A stretch of DNA of 30,071 bases from a virus. The stretch covers positions 1 through 30,071 of the IMG/VR virus record IMGVR_UViG_3300025093_001530; one strand, written 5' to 3'. Made by a program: the position numbers and the translations under genes. The notes under the pieces were generated by a model. The model was not told the origin of the DNA and made no database searches. It saw only the letters and a list, made by a program, of their open reading frames with translations. Of the stretch, positions 20,850 through 28,393 are shown piece by piece. Positions within the stretch are counted from its first letter, which is position 1, and every line of letters begins with the position of its first letter.

Positions 20850-22351
20850 ACGTTTAATTTAATTGCTACACCTTTTGATCTTGAATCAATACTCAAACCA
20901 ATACTTAATTTGTTTTCGTCAATTAATCTTTTTATTACATTAAAAGTATAAACAAAACGTTCTTTAACTGATTCGCCTTGAGGCATAAGTGGAAACCCAT
21001 TCATTGTATTATCATTCATGAATAAAATAATTTTAAATTTTTCATGTTCTTTATACATTGAAATTTGTAAAGCACCGATAATAGCTCTTAAAAGATTATC
21101 GTCTCTTTTTCTAGCTAATGATCTCATTGTTTCTAAATCTAAAATTTGATCTAAACCTGCTTTAAAATCTTTTGTGTTAAATTTAGCTTCACTTGCTAAT
21201 TCTAGAAAACCGGCAATAAGTTCATCTTTAGAAAAGCCCCATTCATTAAGAAAGAAATTTTTAATAACCGGGTCAGTTGTAGACGATTCATTATCTTTTC
21301 CAGTTACTACTTTATTCTCATTTGCATTAATGTAATCTCTTAATGAGTTAAAATATTTCGAAACTCGATTTATTACAGCATTGTAAGAAGTTTTGTTAAC
21401 TACTTTAGGTAAAATTCTAACTAAATCGTTTTTAAGCTGAAATTCTAAATCATTAGCATCTTTAAGTTTAACATCACTATCGTTATCGATTTCTTCAATA
21501 AATTCAGAAACTTCTTTAATACTATCAGAAGTACCTTGTTCAAATTTATCATCAATAGTTTGTATAACTTTATCTAAGTATCTAGATAATTCATTTCTAT
21601 TTTTTGCTAATGTTTTATATTTGTCTCTAATTTCACTACCAGTAAATACGTCTTGACCTTTTAAATCTTTTAACATCTTAGGTAATGTTTTCATAGCAGC
21701 GAATGCATTACCAGTTTTACCAGGTCTACCACTTAACCCTTTTAATTCAACGTCACCAAATCCCGGGAAATATAAATCACCTACATCACCTTTTACGGCA
21801 TTAGAAAACATTGTTATTGCAATTTCACCTTTACCCACACCAACATTATTCAAAGTAGGGTTAATTAAGCAAATATCTTGAATGGTCTCGTGAGGGTTTG
21901 AAAAAACCGCTTTTACTGCATCTTCTAACGGGTCTATAATACTAAATGTTTCTTCGTTTTCAGCAGCTTGTAACATTGTATCTAAAAACAATGTTTTGTT
22001 TTTCTTTTGTGATGCAAATTCTTTAAGTTCTGCATTCCTTACATCAGAAGTACTTTCAACAGCTTCATTTACTGGTCCTAAAATCTTCTGAATATATTCT
22101 TTTTCACTAGTACCTTTCCAATCACATTTAACAAGAATATCGTTAAGAATTTTTACAGTTCCTTCACTACTGTTTAATATTTTTCTTTTTAATTTTGCAG
22201 CAGTATCGTCATCGATAGCTCCAATAACTTTAGGTTGATTATCCTCATCTGTTTGAAAGTAAACTTGTACGCGTTCTCGTACTAAAGGTTCAAGTTTTTT
22301 ACCTATAGTGTTTTCAGAATAAACATCGAGTAGTGATTTATATTTGCTCAT
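20846..22351 (-). CDS. Large phage protein, possible PD-(D/E)xK nuclease-like core
   Basis: The 501-residue protein contains NNVGVGKGEIAITMFS (near 167-182) and then DLYFPGFGDVELKGLSGRPG (near 192-211). The GE ... D ... ExK arrangement fits a restriction-endonuclease-like fold, but this rests on motif spacing only. The rest is helical and unrecognised. Its N-terminus MSKYKSLLDVYSE resembles a capsid-targeting leader. It is translationally coupled to the ligase-like gene, so a nuclease and ligase pair is possible. It might equally be a structural protein. Confidence 0.5.
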   Translation of the reverse strand: MSKYKSLLDVYSENTIGKKLEPLVRERVQVYFQTDEDNQPKVIGAIDDDTAAKLKRKILNSSEGTVKILNDILVKCDWKGTSEKEYIQKILGPVNEAVESTSDVRNAELKEFASQKKNKTLFLDTMLQAAENEETFSIIDPLEDAVKAVFSNPHETIQDICLINPTLNNVGVGKGEIAITMFSNAVKGDVGDLYFPGFGDVELKGLSGRPGKTGNAFAAMKTLPKMLKDLKGQDVFTGSEIRDKYKTLAKNRNELSRYLDKVIQTIDDKFEQGTSDSIKEVSEFIEEIDNDSDVKLKDANDLEFQLKNDLVRILPKVVNKTSYNAVINRVSKYFNSLRDYINANENKVVTGKDNESSTTDPVIKNFFLNEWGFSKDELIAGFLELASEAKFNTKDFKAGLDQILDLETMRSLARKRDDNLLRAIIGALQISMYKEHEKFKIILFMNDNTMNGFPLMPQGESVKERFVYTFNVIKRLIDENKLSIGLSIDSRSKGVAIKLNV

Positions 22352-22352
22352 A

Positions 22353-22724
22353 TTAATAATCTATATCAGGATCGTCAGAGTATGTATTAATGAAATTTTT
22401 CATTGCCATTAATTTTTCTCTTCCGTTATCCTCATTTATTTCGTCATCTAAAATAGTTGAAGGAATGGTTCCTTCTGTTGGCTCTAAAACTAAAGCTTTA
22501 CGAATTAGTCTTATAAGTTCGACTTCACCAGCTGATGTAAGTTGTTTTACTTGAGGTTCTGGTTCTTTAATAGTTTCAGTTTCACGTGCTGCGATTATTT
22601 CTTCCCCACCTCCACGTCCACCAGCTGCAGCTGGTGATTGAGATAAATCAGGTACTGGCGCAAGTTCTGACAAAACACCGCGTTTATTTTTTATAATTTT
22701 GAAAAATTTGCTTTTTATTTTCAT
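22353..22724 (-). CDS. Hypothetical protein with low-complexity Ala/Gly-rich segment
   Basis: I do not recognise this 123-residue protein. It has a basic N-terminus (MKIKSKFFKIIKNKRG), a Pro/Ala/Gly low-complexity region, and an acidic helical C-terminal half. Its ATG overlaps the upstream stop (TAATG), and it ends 1 nt before the next gene starts, so it is firmly within the operon. The disordered composition suggests a scaffold-like or internal protein, but nothing specific can be said. Confidence 0.6.
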   Translation of the reverse strand: MKIKSKFFKIIKNKRGVLSELAPVPDLSQSPAAAGGRGGGEEIIAARETETIKEPEPQVKQLTSAGEVELIRLIRKALVLEPTEGTIPSTILDDEINEDNGREKLMAMKNFINTYSDDPDIDY

Positions 22725-23227
22725 TAGTATTTTCCTACAGGTAATGTTTTTGTTTGTAAAGCTTTATCCATCTTATCTGAAAGCTCTTGGGTGCGTTTAT
22801 GATATAAATCTACACCTTTATTCATTAAAGCCTGTCTTTGTTTTACTGCTGTTCTTGCTCTACCTGCAGATGTACCAAAAGCTGAACCAATCATGTTACT
22901 TTTTGCACCATGAGCTTCAACATCTGCTTCGAAATCATATGGATCATCTTTTAACTCAATAGATGCTTCTTCTTCATCTTTAACGGGTTGTTTAAGTAAA
23001 TCATCTACTTTAAAATATATCTCACCACCTGCAATACCCGCCGCATCGAAATCTGGATTATCTGGATCAGGTCCTTTTTTAAGTCTATCGATAGCAATAC
23101 CTACAACTTCTTTATCAATTAAAATATTTTTAATTTTTTCTAAAGTATTTCTACCTATTGAAATAGTTTCTTCGTCCTCTGAAACATAGTTATTATACCC
23201 TTCTCTTAGAGCTTGGTCAAACTTCAT
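22724..23227 (-). CDS. Hypothetical late protein, probably capsid-associated
   Basis: The 167-residue product is not recognised. It has a leader-like start (MKFDQALREGYNNYVSE), an acidic middle and a basic, helical C-terminal third (SAGRARTAVKQRQALMNKG). A late-type box AATAAATA sits 5 nt before the ATG, the same spacing as for other late genes here. Late expression plus the leader suggests an internal head or scaffold protein. That is inference from position and composition. Confidence 0.6.
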   Translation of the reverse strand: MKFDQALREGYNNYVSEDEETISIGRNTLEKIKNILIDKEVVGIAIDRLKKGPDPDNPDFDAAGIAGGEIYFKVDDLLKQPVKDEEEASIELKDDPYDFEADVEAHGAKSNMIGSAFGTSAGRARTAVKQRQALMNKGVDLYHKRTQELSDKMDKALQTKTLPVGKY

Positions 23228-23232
23228 AATAT

Positions 23233-23240
23233 TATTTATT
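23233..23240 (-). promoter_or_regulatory. Late-type box before the gene at 22724
   Basis: AATAAATA, one mismatch from consensus, 5 nt before the ATG at 23227, the same spacing as exact late boxes. Confidence 0.5.
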
Positions 23241-23796
23241 TAAAAGCAATCTGTTTAGTTTTCATATTGTTAAAATACTCACCTGATAAAAAAGTTAAAT
23301 TATTTTTAACTGCAAACTTTTTAACCTTTTGAAATGTAAAATTTTCTACTTTAAAGTTATTAATTGTGTTTACTATTCGAATCAATGTACCTCTAGCTCT
23401 ACCGTCATCTTTATCTAATAAATGTTTAAAGAAATCTAAACTCTTACTAGAGATAACAACTTTAATAGGTAAAAGTCCACGAATCTTAACCAACATCAAC
23501 GTTATTAATTTCATATATTGGCTTTCATCTATATAATTCAACACTTCGCTTTCGTAAAATTGTGTGTTATTAAAGTAAAGTACGAGTTTATTATCGGTTT
23601 TTACTGAATTTAAGTAGTCTACAGCTTCTTTAATGGTATAGTGAAGTATTAATTTTCTACAATCTCTTGATAAATCGTAAAGTGAGTCAAGTAATTGTAA
23701 ATTATGAAGCTCATCTAATAGATTTTTTTCGTAATTACGGTGAATATCCTGAAAGTCGATAAGAGTAACATTATATTCGGGTAAATCTAAGTTCAC
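23236..23796 (-). CDS. Hypothetical early protein with GTG start
   Basis: I do not recognise this 186-residue protein. It alternates hydrophobic strands (NVTLIDFQDI, KLVLYFNNTQFY, IKVVISSK) with helices, which would suit a Rossmann-like or PIN-like alpha/beta fold, but no catalytic motif is clear. The GTG start is supported by one of the best promoters in the window (TTGAAA, 16 bp, TATAAT, then 6 nt). That places it in early expression, unlike its late neighbours upstream and downstream. Confidence 0.6.
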   Translation of the reverse strand: MNLDLPEYNVTLIDFQDIHRNYEKNLLDELHNLQLLDSLYDLSRDCRKLILHYTIKEAVDYLNSVKTDNKLVLYFNNTQFYESEVLNYIDESQYMKLITLMLVKIRGLLPIKVVISSKSLDFFKHLLDKDDGRARGTLIRIVNTINNFKVENFTFQKVKKFAVKNNLTFLSGEYFNNMKTKQIAFK

Positions 23797-23802
23797 GTAG
23801 TG

Positions 23803-23830
23803 ATTATAATGAGTTCTCTGTTACTTTCAA
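23803..23830 (-). promoter_or_regulatory. Early-type promoter of the gene at 23236
   Basis: TTGAAA (23830-23825), a 16-bp spacer and TATAAT (23808-23803), 6 nt before the GTG at 23796. The -35 overlaps the stop codon of the GIY-YIG gene. Confidence 0.7.
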
Positions 23831-24246
23831 CTTTTTTTAACCTTACCTATACGTAAATTGATAATACCGTTGTAGAACTTATCTTCATGCAGTAAAACAT
23901 CATGATCGAACTGTAATTTAGCTTCATAGTATGCTAATTCTGACTTAGAACAACAAAACCTTACTATTTCGAAGTGAAATTTATCTTTGCCGTACTCAAT
24001 AAGGTCGTGATTAACTTTATCTGAAGAAGATGTATAAGTTTTCCAATCTGTTTCTTTAATAACGTGTCTGCGGCGTGATTTACCTTTAAGAGGAGGAAGT
24101 TTTGCTACTTTTCTAGCTTGTTTTTTTCCTATATATTTTTTTCCGGTGATTGTATTGGTAATAATGTAGATAAAACCAAAGAAGTCCTCGGGTATCTCTT
24201 CTCTTAATCCATTATAAGTCCAATGCCCTAAATTATCAACTGTCAT
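23827..24246 (-). CDS. GIY-YIG family endonuclease-like protein
   Basis: The 139-residue protein has a GIY-YIG core: GFIYIITN at residues 24-31, KKYIGKKQARK at 36-46 with Arg45 and, further on, ELAYYEAKLQ at 103-112 with Glu108 as the metal-binding residue. Free-standing homing endonucleases such as T4 Seg proteins have this domain, but they usually carry extra DNA-binding modules not seen here, so a phage-specific nuclease is equally likely. No intron or interrupted gene is nearby. The start overlaps the next gene's stop region by 4 nt (ATGA). Confidence 0.75.
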   Translation of the reverse strand: MTVDNLGHWTYNGLREEIPEDFFGFIYIITNTITGKKYIGKKQARKVAKLPPLKGKSRRRHVIKETDWKTYTSSSDKVNHDLIEYGKDKFHFEIVRFCCSKSELAYYEAKLQFDHDVLLHEDKFYNGIINLRIGKVKKS

Positions 24247-24449
24247 TTTTTAGTTTTCTTCTTTTTACGCTTCTTTTTCTTATTACGTCTTTGAACCGCA
24301 CCTAATACTTTGGGCATTCTAGAATCGCCTGGAGCGTAAAAATCACCAGAAAACTGTGATGATGTCCATGTACCTAAAGCCCCACCGGGTCCAGCTACAT
24401 TACCATCTTCGTCAAGCAATTTTAAAAAAATGTTTTTAAATGTTGACAT
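24243..24449 (-). CDS. Small late protein with capsid-targeting-like leader and poly-Lys tail
   Basis: The 68-residue protein begins MSTFKNIFLKLLDED, close in pattern to T4 capsid-targeting leaders, continues with a Gly-rich region containing SQFSGDFYAPGDSRMPKVLG, and ends in a Lys/Arg-only tail of about 15 residues. A late box TATAAATA lies 6 nt before its ATG. A short basic internal head protein that binds packaged DNA is a good fit. I know similar small proteins from marine T4-type phages, but none is characterised. Confidence 0.65.
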   Translation of the reverse strand: MSTFKNIFLKLLDEDGNVAGPGGALGTWTSSQFSGDFYAPGDSRMPKVLGAVQRRNKKKKRKKKKTKK

Positions 24450-24470
24450 TAATAGTATTTATAGCATAAT
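24443..24470 (+). promoter_or_regulatory. Early promoter of the uvsY-like gene
   Basis: Perfect TTGACA (24443-24448), a 16-bp spacer and CATAAT (24465-24470), 8 nt before the ATG at 24479. The divergent late box lies inside the spacer. Confidence 0.7.
24456..24463 (-). promoter_or_regulatory. Late promoter of the poly-Lys small protein operon
   Basis: Exact TATAAATA on the minus strand, 6 nt before the ATG at 24449, nested in the uvsY-like early promoter. Confidence 0.75.
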
Positions 24471-24478
24471 TTATTTAA

Positions 24479-24877
24479 ATGTCTGATATCATAGATCAAT
24501 ACTCTCAAGAATTGACCGAACAGCTAGCTATTGATGAACTTAATCTAAAGGATTATGAACTCAAATTACCTGGTCGTAAGCATTTATGGATTGGTCGACT
24601 TATGAGACATAAACAACAACTTAACACTCATAGAAGAAATAAGAAAAAACTTATTGAAAAACTTACTAAATCTATTCAAGAGTCTAGTAATGTTCGATTA
24701 TCGGTACCTGCAGCAGAAAAAGTTGCATGGAATACAGACCCGGTTAAAAAGCTAAATGAAGAAATTGAACACGAAGAAATTATTATTGAATATCTTGAAA
24801 AGGTTGAAAAAATATGGCAAGGTGTAAGTTTTGATATAAAGAATATTATCGAGATACAAAAACTCGAAACTATGTAA
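24479..24877 (+). CDS. uvsY: UvsY-like recombination mediator
   Basis: The 132-residue protein has the length and arrangement of T4 UvsY: an N-terminal helix with ELTEQLAIDELNLKDYEL, a basic segment (RLMRHKQQLNTHRRNKKKL) and a C-terminal helix EEIIIEYLEKVEKIWQGVSFDIKNIIEIQKLE. UvsY loads the UvsX recombinase on gp32-covered single-stranded DNA. Identity is low, so the call leans on length, composition and position two to four genes before uvsW, close to the T4 arrangement. A near-perfect early promoter (TTGACA, 16 bp, CATAAT) lies 8 nt before the ATG. Confidence 0.65.
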   Translation: MSDIIDQYSQELTEQLAIDELNLKDYELKLPGRKHLWIGRLMRHKQQLNTHRRNKKKLIEKLTKSIQESSNVRLSVPAAEKVAWNTDPVKKLNEEIEHEEIIIEYLEKVEKIWQGVSFDIKNIIEIQKLETM

Positions 24878-25407
24878 TGAAAAAACCTAAACTAATTTTA
24901 TTTGATATTGATGGTGTGCTTACAGATGGTAAAGCTTCTATTAATATAGATAGTATGGTAACCCATAAACAATATAACTATAAAGATATTACTGCTTTAA
25001 GAAGATTTAAAAAGGAACTTAATATTGATATTGCTTTATTCACCGGTTGTAAAGAAGTAAATGTAAATTATGCAAAGTCTAAAAGAGTAAAACATTATTA
25101 TGTTAACCCTAACGTTACTAATAAAGTAGAAAAATTAGTACATATTTGTAATCTGGATGGGTTAACACCATCGCAAGTTGGTTATGTTGGTGATGATTAC
25201 CAAGATTATGAAATTATGAAAGCTGTTGGGTTTAAATACTGTCCTAGTGATGCAATTTACGAAGTTAGAAATATTAAAGGTGTAAATGTGTTACCAATAC
25301 GTGGTGGTGAAGGTGTAGCTGACTGCGTTTTTTCAACAATCAAATATAATTTAAAGAAAAATGAATATAGTAATTCCAATGGCAGGAAAAAGTTCTTCTT
25401 TTTCTAA
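24877..25407 (+). CDS. KdsC-like HAD phosphatase
   Basis: The 176-residue protein matches KdsC-type HAD phosphatases: LFDIDGVLTDG at residues 8-18 with nucleophile Asp10 and acid Asp12, ALFTGC at 53-58 (motif II), a Lys near 83-86 (motif III), GYVGDDYQD at 102-110 (motif IV) and RGGEGVADC at 142-150. KdsC removes phosphate from Kdo-8-phosphate or related nonulosonate phosphates. The start overlaps the uvsY stop. The end overlaps the next gene by 47 nt. It probably supplies an acidic sugar for the adjacent enzymes. Confidence 0.85.
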   Translation: MKKPKLILFDIDGVLTDGKASINIDSMVTHKQYNYKDITALRRFKKELNIDIALFTGCKEVNVNYAKSKRVKHYYVNPNVTNKVEKLVHICNLDGLTPSQVGYVGDDYQDYEIMKAVGFKYCPSDAIYEVRNIKGVNVLPIRGGEGVADCVFSTIKYNLKKNEYSNSNGRKKFFFF

Positions 25408-26080
25408 TGAAGGAATAGAAACCCCAAAACCTTATATTGATATAAAAGGTAAAACAATGGTTCAAAGAGCGTATGAATCATTGAACATTGATTCTAGTAT
25501 GGTGTATTTTATTGCTTTACAAGAACACGTAAAGAACCATAACGTAGCAGATATTATAGGGTCGTTTTGTACTAATGCAAGAATATTTTATTTACCAGAA
25601 GTAACATCTGGGCCTGCTGAAACACTTTATAAATTAAAAGGAGCTATTCCAGATGACGAACCAATGTTACAAACTAATGTAGATCAAGTACTGGACTGGG
25701 ATAGTAGCAGATTTACTAAATTTATTTCTGAAACAGATCCCGATGCATGTGTAGTTACTGTTAATACTTGCGATCCTCATTATAGCTATGCAAAATATGG
25801 TCCAGATAGAACAGCTAGAGAAATTTTAGAAAAACAAGTCGTATCAAACGACGGGTTAATTGGTACCCATTATTGGAAAAAAGCAAGTTACTTTTTTGAT
25901 TCATATGAAAAGGCTAAAGAACAAGGATTAAATTATAATAATGAACTTTATGTATCTTTAACTTTTAACCCTTTAATACAAGAAGGTAAAAAGGTTGTAG
26001 ATTTTAAATTAAAACAATCAGAAAAACAAAACGTGGTGGGTGATGTACCATCTTTACAACAATATGAAGACAGACTCTGA
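25361..26080 (+). CDS. Sugar-phosphate nucleotidyltransferase-like protein
   Basis: The 239-residue protein has the NTP-transferase signature: IVIPMAGKSSSF at residues 3-14, TPKPYIDIKGKTMVQRAYES at 21-40, TSGPAETLY at 82-90 and an acidic NVDQVLDWD at 106-114. The motif order fits nucleotidyltransferases that activate sugars, although a GT-A glycosyltransferase cannot be excluded. It lies between the KdsC-like phosphatase and the next glycosyltransferase, suggesting a short pathway that makes and uses an activated sugar. The 47-nt overlap with the phosphatase is larger than usual here. Confidence 0.75.
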   Translation: MNIVIPMAGKSSSFSNEGIETPKPYIDIKGKTMVQRAYESLNIDSSMVYFIALQEHVKNHNVADIIGSFCTNARIFYLPEVTSGPAETLYKLKGAIPDDEPMLQTNVDQVLDWDSSRFTKFISETDPDACVVTVNTCDPHYSYAKYGPDRTAREILEKQVVSNDGLIGTHYWKKASYFFDSYEKAKEQGLNYNNELYVSLTFNPLIQEGKKVVDFKLKQSEKQNVVGDVPSLQQYEDRL

Positions 26081-26879
26081 ATTAACAGTATTAGTTTTAT
26101 CGTCAGACCCATACCAACCAATTCTAAAGGTGTGGGAAAGATATTTTAAAAAACATTGGCCTGATTGTCCGTATAAAGTTAAAGCTGTTTGTAACCACAA
26201 ACACTTTGAAAGTGATTTAATTAATTGGGTAAAGACTGATCATATTATAAGGCCCGATGCATCACATTTTAAACCGATGCTAGCCCGAGCGCTAGAAAAG
26301 AAAAAGATCGATACCAAATATATTTTGTTAATGGTGGAAGATCAAATTTTAGTTAAAGATGTTATTACTGATAACTTTAAACAAGCTATGAGTTATATGG
26401 ACGAAAATGATATTACAAAAATAAGATGTTTATCAATGCCAAGTCCTGATGAACCGTTAGTAGTTGAAAAGGGTATTATTAATAATGATAATTTTGGATT
26501 TATAAGCAAAGATAATGAGTATAGAAACTCTTTGCAAGCTGCTATTTGGAATACAGAACGGTTTTTTGAATTGTTAGTTTCTGTAAGAGAAGATTTTTCT
26601 GGTTGGGTGCTTGAAACAGGAGAACATTTTCGTGATTATTCTAAAAAATGGAAGTACATGTCCTGTAAACATGGTAAAGGTGGTACCTTTTTAGACAGAT
26701 ATGAAGGAATGGGTGATTCGCCTCTAATGAACTATGTTGAATTAGTACGTTGGGGTAAATTTGATGCACTTTATATAGACTATTTTAGAGAAATGTTTGC
26801 AAAGGATGGGTTTTCAGTTGATACTAATGCATATATTAATTTCGGAGCCGGGTTAAGTAAAGAAGAATTACCACAATAA
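26064..26879 (+). CDS. Putative GT-A-type glycosyltransferase
   Basis: The 271-residue protein (ATG at 26064) has ILLMVEDQIL near residues 87-96 with an acidic DxD-like position, SLQAAIWNTERFFELL at 156-171 and WVLETGEHFRDYS at 181-193, a pattern I associate with small glycosyltransferases in capsule and phage loci. The ATG at 26040 is in frame but adds MMYHLYNN, which overlaps the previous gene by 41 nt; 26064 (17-nt overlap) is preferred. It completes the sugar cassette inserted between uvsY and uvsW. Confidence 0.6.
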   Translation: MKTDSELTVLVLSSDPYQPILKVWERYFKKHWPDCPYKVKAVCNHKHFESDLINWVKTDHIIRPDASHFKPMLARALEKKKIDTKYILLMVEDQILVKDVITDNFKQAMSYMDENDITKIRCLSMPSPDEPLVVEKGIINNDNFGFISKDNEYRNSLQAAIWNTERFFELLVSVREDFSGWVLETGEHFRDYSKKWKYMSCKHGKGGTFLDRYEGMGDSPLMNYVELVRWGKFDALYIDYFREMFAKDGFSVDTNAYINFGAGLSKEELPQ

Positions 26880-26881
26880 CA

Positions 26882-26909
26882 TTGATACCTATAGTTAATA
26901 ATATATATT
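26882..26909 (+). promoter_or_regulatory. Early-type promoter of uvsW
   Basis: TTGATA (26882-26887), a 16-bp spacer and TATATT (26904-26909), 7 nt before the ATG. An inverted repeat, GTTAATA / TATTAAC with a 5-nt centre (26894-26912), overlaps the -10 and could be an operator. Confidence 0.55.
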
Positions 26910-26916
26910 AACTGTA

Positions 26917-28356
26917 ATGGCTCTTTTTAGTTACGACAAGAAAAAGAAAAAAGCTTATCTTAAAATAGATGAGATTAATCTAATAAGAGAACATTTTTCC
27001 TACCCTAATGAAGGTGCTGTCTTTGCTAGACGACGAGGTGCATGGTATATGCCTTCACGTACCTATATTATAACACCAGCTGGTCAATATGAAGTTGGTA
27101 TGACCTTAGATATAATAAAGTTTATACGCAAGGAATTACCTAATGAACCTATTGAATTAGATGATACAATAAAAGACGTTATAAAACCTCAACTTAAAGG
27201 AGATAAAGTATCTCTTGCTTTAGAGTTACGTGATTATCAATCAGAAATTGTTGATGAATGTATGAAGTTTGGTAGAGGTGTTGTTGTATTAGCAACAGCT
27301 GGTGGTAAAACGTTGACTATGGCAAATTTACTTGAACGAGTTTATAATTCTTGTCAAGATAAAGAGTCGTGGAAAGCATTAGTTATAGTACCTGATTTAG
27401 GTCTGGTTAATCAAACATATGGTGACTTTGAAAAATATAAAGTATCATTTACACACGGTAAATGGACAGGTAGTAACCCGGTCAACATTACCGATAACGT
27501 GGTTGTAGCAAATATTGGTATATTGCAAAGTAATAAAAGCGATATTGATTGGATTAACTATGTTGACTTTCTTATAATTGATGAGTGTCATAAATTACGA
27601 AAAGGTAATAAGGTAAACAAAATAATTAAAAAGATTAACACTAATCATAAGTTCGGTTTTACCGGTACATTACCTGATAATGATGCTGATTTGTGGAACA
27701 TTTTCGGTAAAATAGGACCAACAATATATCAAAAAGGTAGTTATGAATTACGATTGGAAAAATATGTTAGTAATGCATTAGTTCAAATTGTTAAACTACA
27801 TTACAAAAATAAACCTCGTTATTCATCTGAACTAAATGACCCGGGTGAAAGATATAGACAAGAGTTTGATTTTTTGTTTACCAATACTTTTAGAAATAAT
27901 ATTATAGAAAAATTATCAACTGGAGTAAAAAAGAATACTCTTATACTCGTTGATTATATACGTCATGGTGAGGAACTATATAACGTATTAAGTAAAAATA
28001 AAGATAAACAAGTATATTTTATTCAAGGTGAAGTAGATGTTGAAGAACGTGATAAAGTTAAAAGACTTATTGAAAGCAATAACAATATTATTTGTATTGC
28101 TATTAGTAAAATATTCAGTACTGGTATTAGCATTAACAATCTTCATTATATCATTTTTGCATCAGGCGGTAAAGCAAAAATTAAAATACTTCAATCGATC
28201 GGAAGAGGTTTAAGACTACATAAAGATAAATCTAAGTTAGTTATATTAGATATAGCAGATCAATTACGTTATGGTCAACAACATTCTGAAAAACGAATAG
28301 AGTTATACCATAAAGAAAATATTCAAACAAAAGTTATTGACTTTCAAGAGAAATAG
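26917..28356 (+). CDS. uvsW: UvsW helicase
   Basis: The 479-residue protein is an SF2 helicase of the UvsW type, which remodels recombination and replication intermediates and regulates origin R-loops in T4. Motifs: LRDYQ at 104-108, Walker A ATAGGKT at 126-132, DECH at 222-225, FTGTLPD at 248-254, GEVDVEERDKVKRL in the C-terminal domain, ISKIFSTGISINNLHYIIFA and QSIGRGLRLH at 426-435. The N-terminal 100 residues correspond to the small UvsW N-terminal domain. An early-type promoter ends 7 nt before the ATG and includes an inverted repeat of 7-bp arms. Confidence 0.95.
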   Translation: MALFSYDKKKKKAYLKIDEINLIREHFSYPNEGAVFARRRGAWYMPSRTYIITPAGQYEVGMTLDIIKFIRKELPNEPIELDDTIKDVIKPQLKGDKVSLALELRDYQSEIVDECMKFGRGVVVLATAGGKTLTMANLLERVYNSCQDKESWKALVIVPDLGLVNQTYGDFEKYKVSFTHGKWTGSNPVNITDNVVVANIGILQSNKSDIDWINYVDFLIIDECHKLRKGNKVNKIIKKINTNHKFGFTGTLPDNDADLWNIFGKIGPTIYQKGSYELRLEKYVSNALVQIVKLHYKNKPRYSSELNDPGERYRQEFDFLFTNTFRNNIIEKLSTGVKKNTLILVDYIRHGEELYNVLSKNKDKQVYFIQGEVDVEERDKVKRLIESNNNIICIAISKIFSTGISINNLHYIIFASGGKAKIKILQSIGRGLRLHKDKSKLVILDIADQLRYGQQHSEKRIELYHKENIQTKVIDFQEK

Positions 28357-28387
28357 TTGAACTATTCGTTCCCTATTTTACTATAAT
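28357..28387 (+). promoter_or_regulatory. Promoter of gene 55
   Basis: Perfect TATAAT (28382-28387) 6 nt before the ATG at 28394. The nearest -35 is TTGAAC (28357-28362), giving a 19-bp spacer, unlike the 16 bp used elsewhere. Confidence 0.45.
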
Positions 28388-28393
28388 GGTGCC

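Noticed and set aside
23827-24246. GIY-YIG gene as evidence for a homing intron
   Set aside because: No split gene, intron-like sequence or duplicated exon was seen around it.
26894-26912. Inverted repeat before uvsW as a transcription terminator for the preceding gene
   Set aside because: The stem is entirely A/T-rich with no following T-run, and it overlaps the uvsW -10 box, so an operator or chance is likelier.
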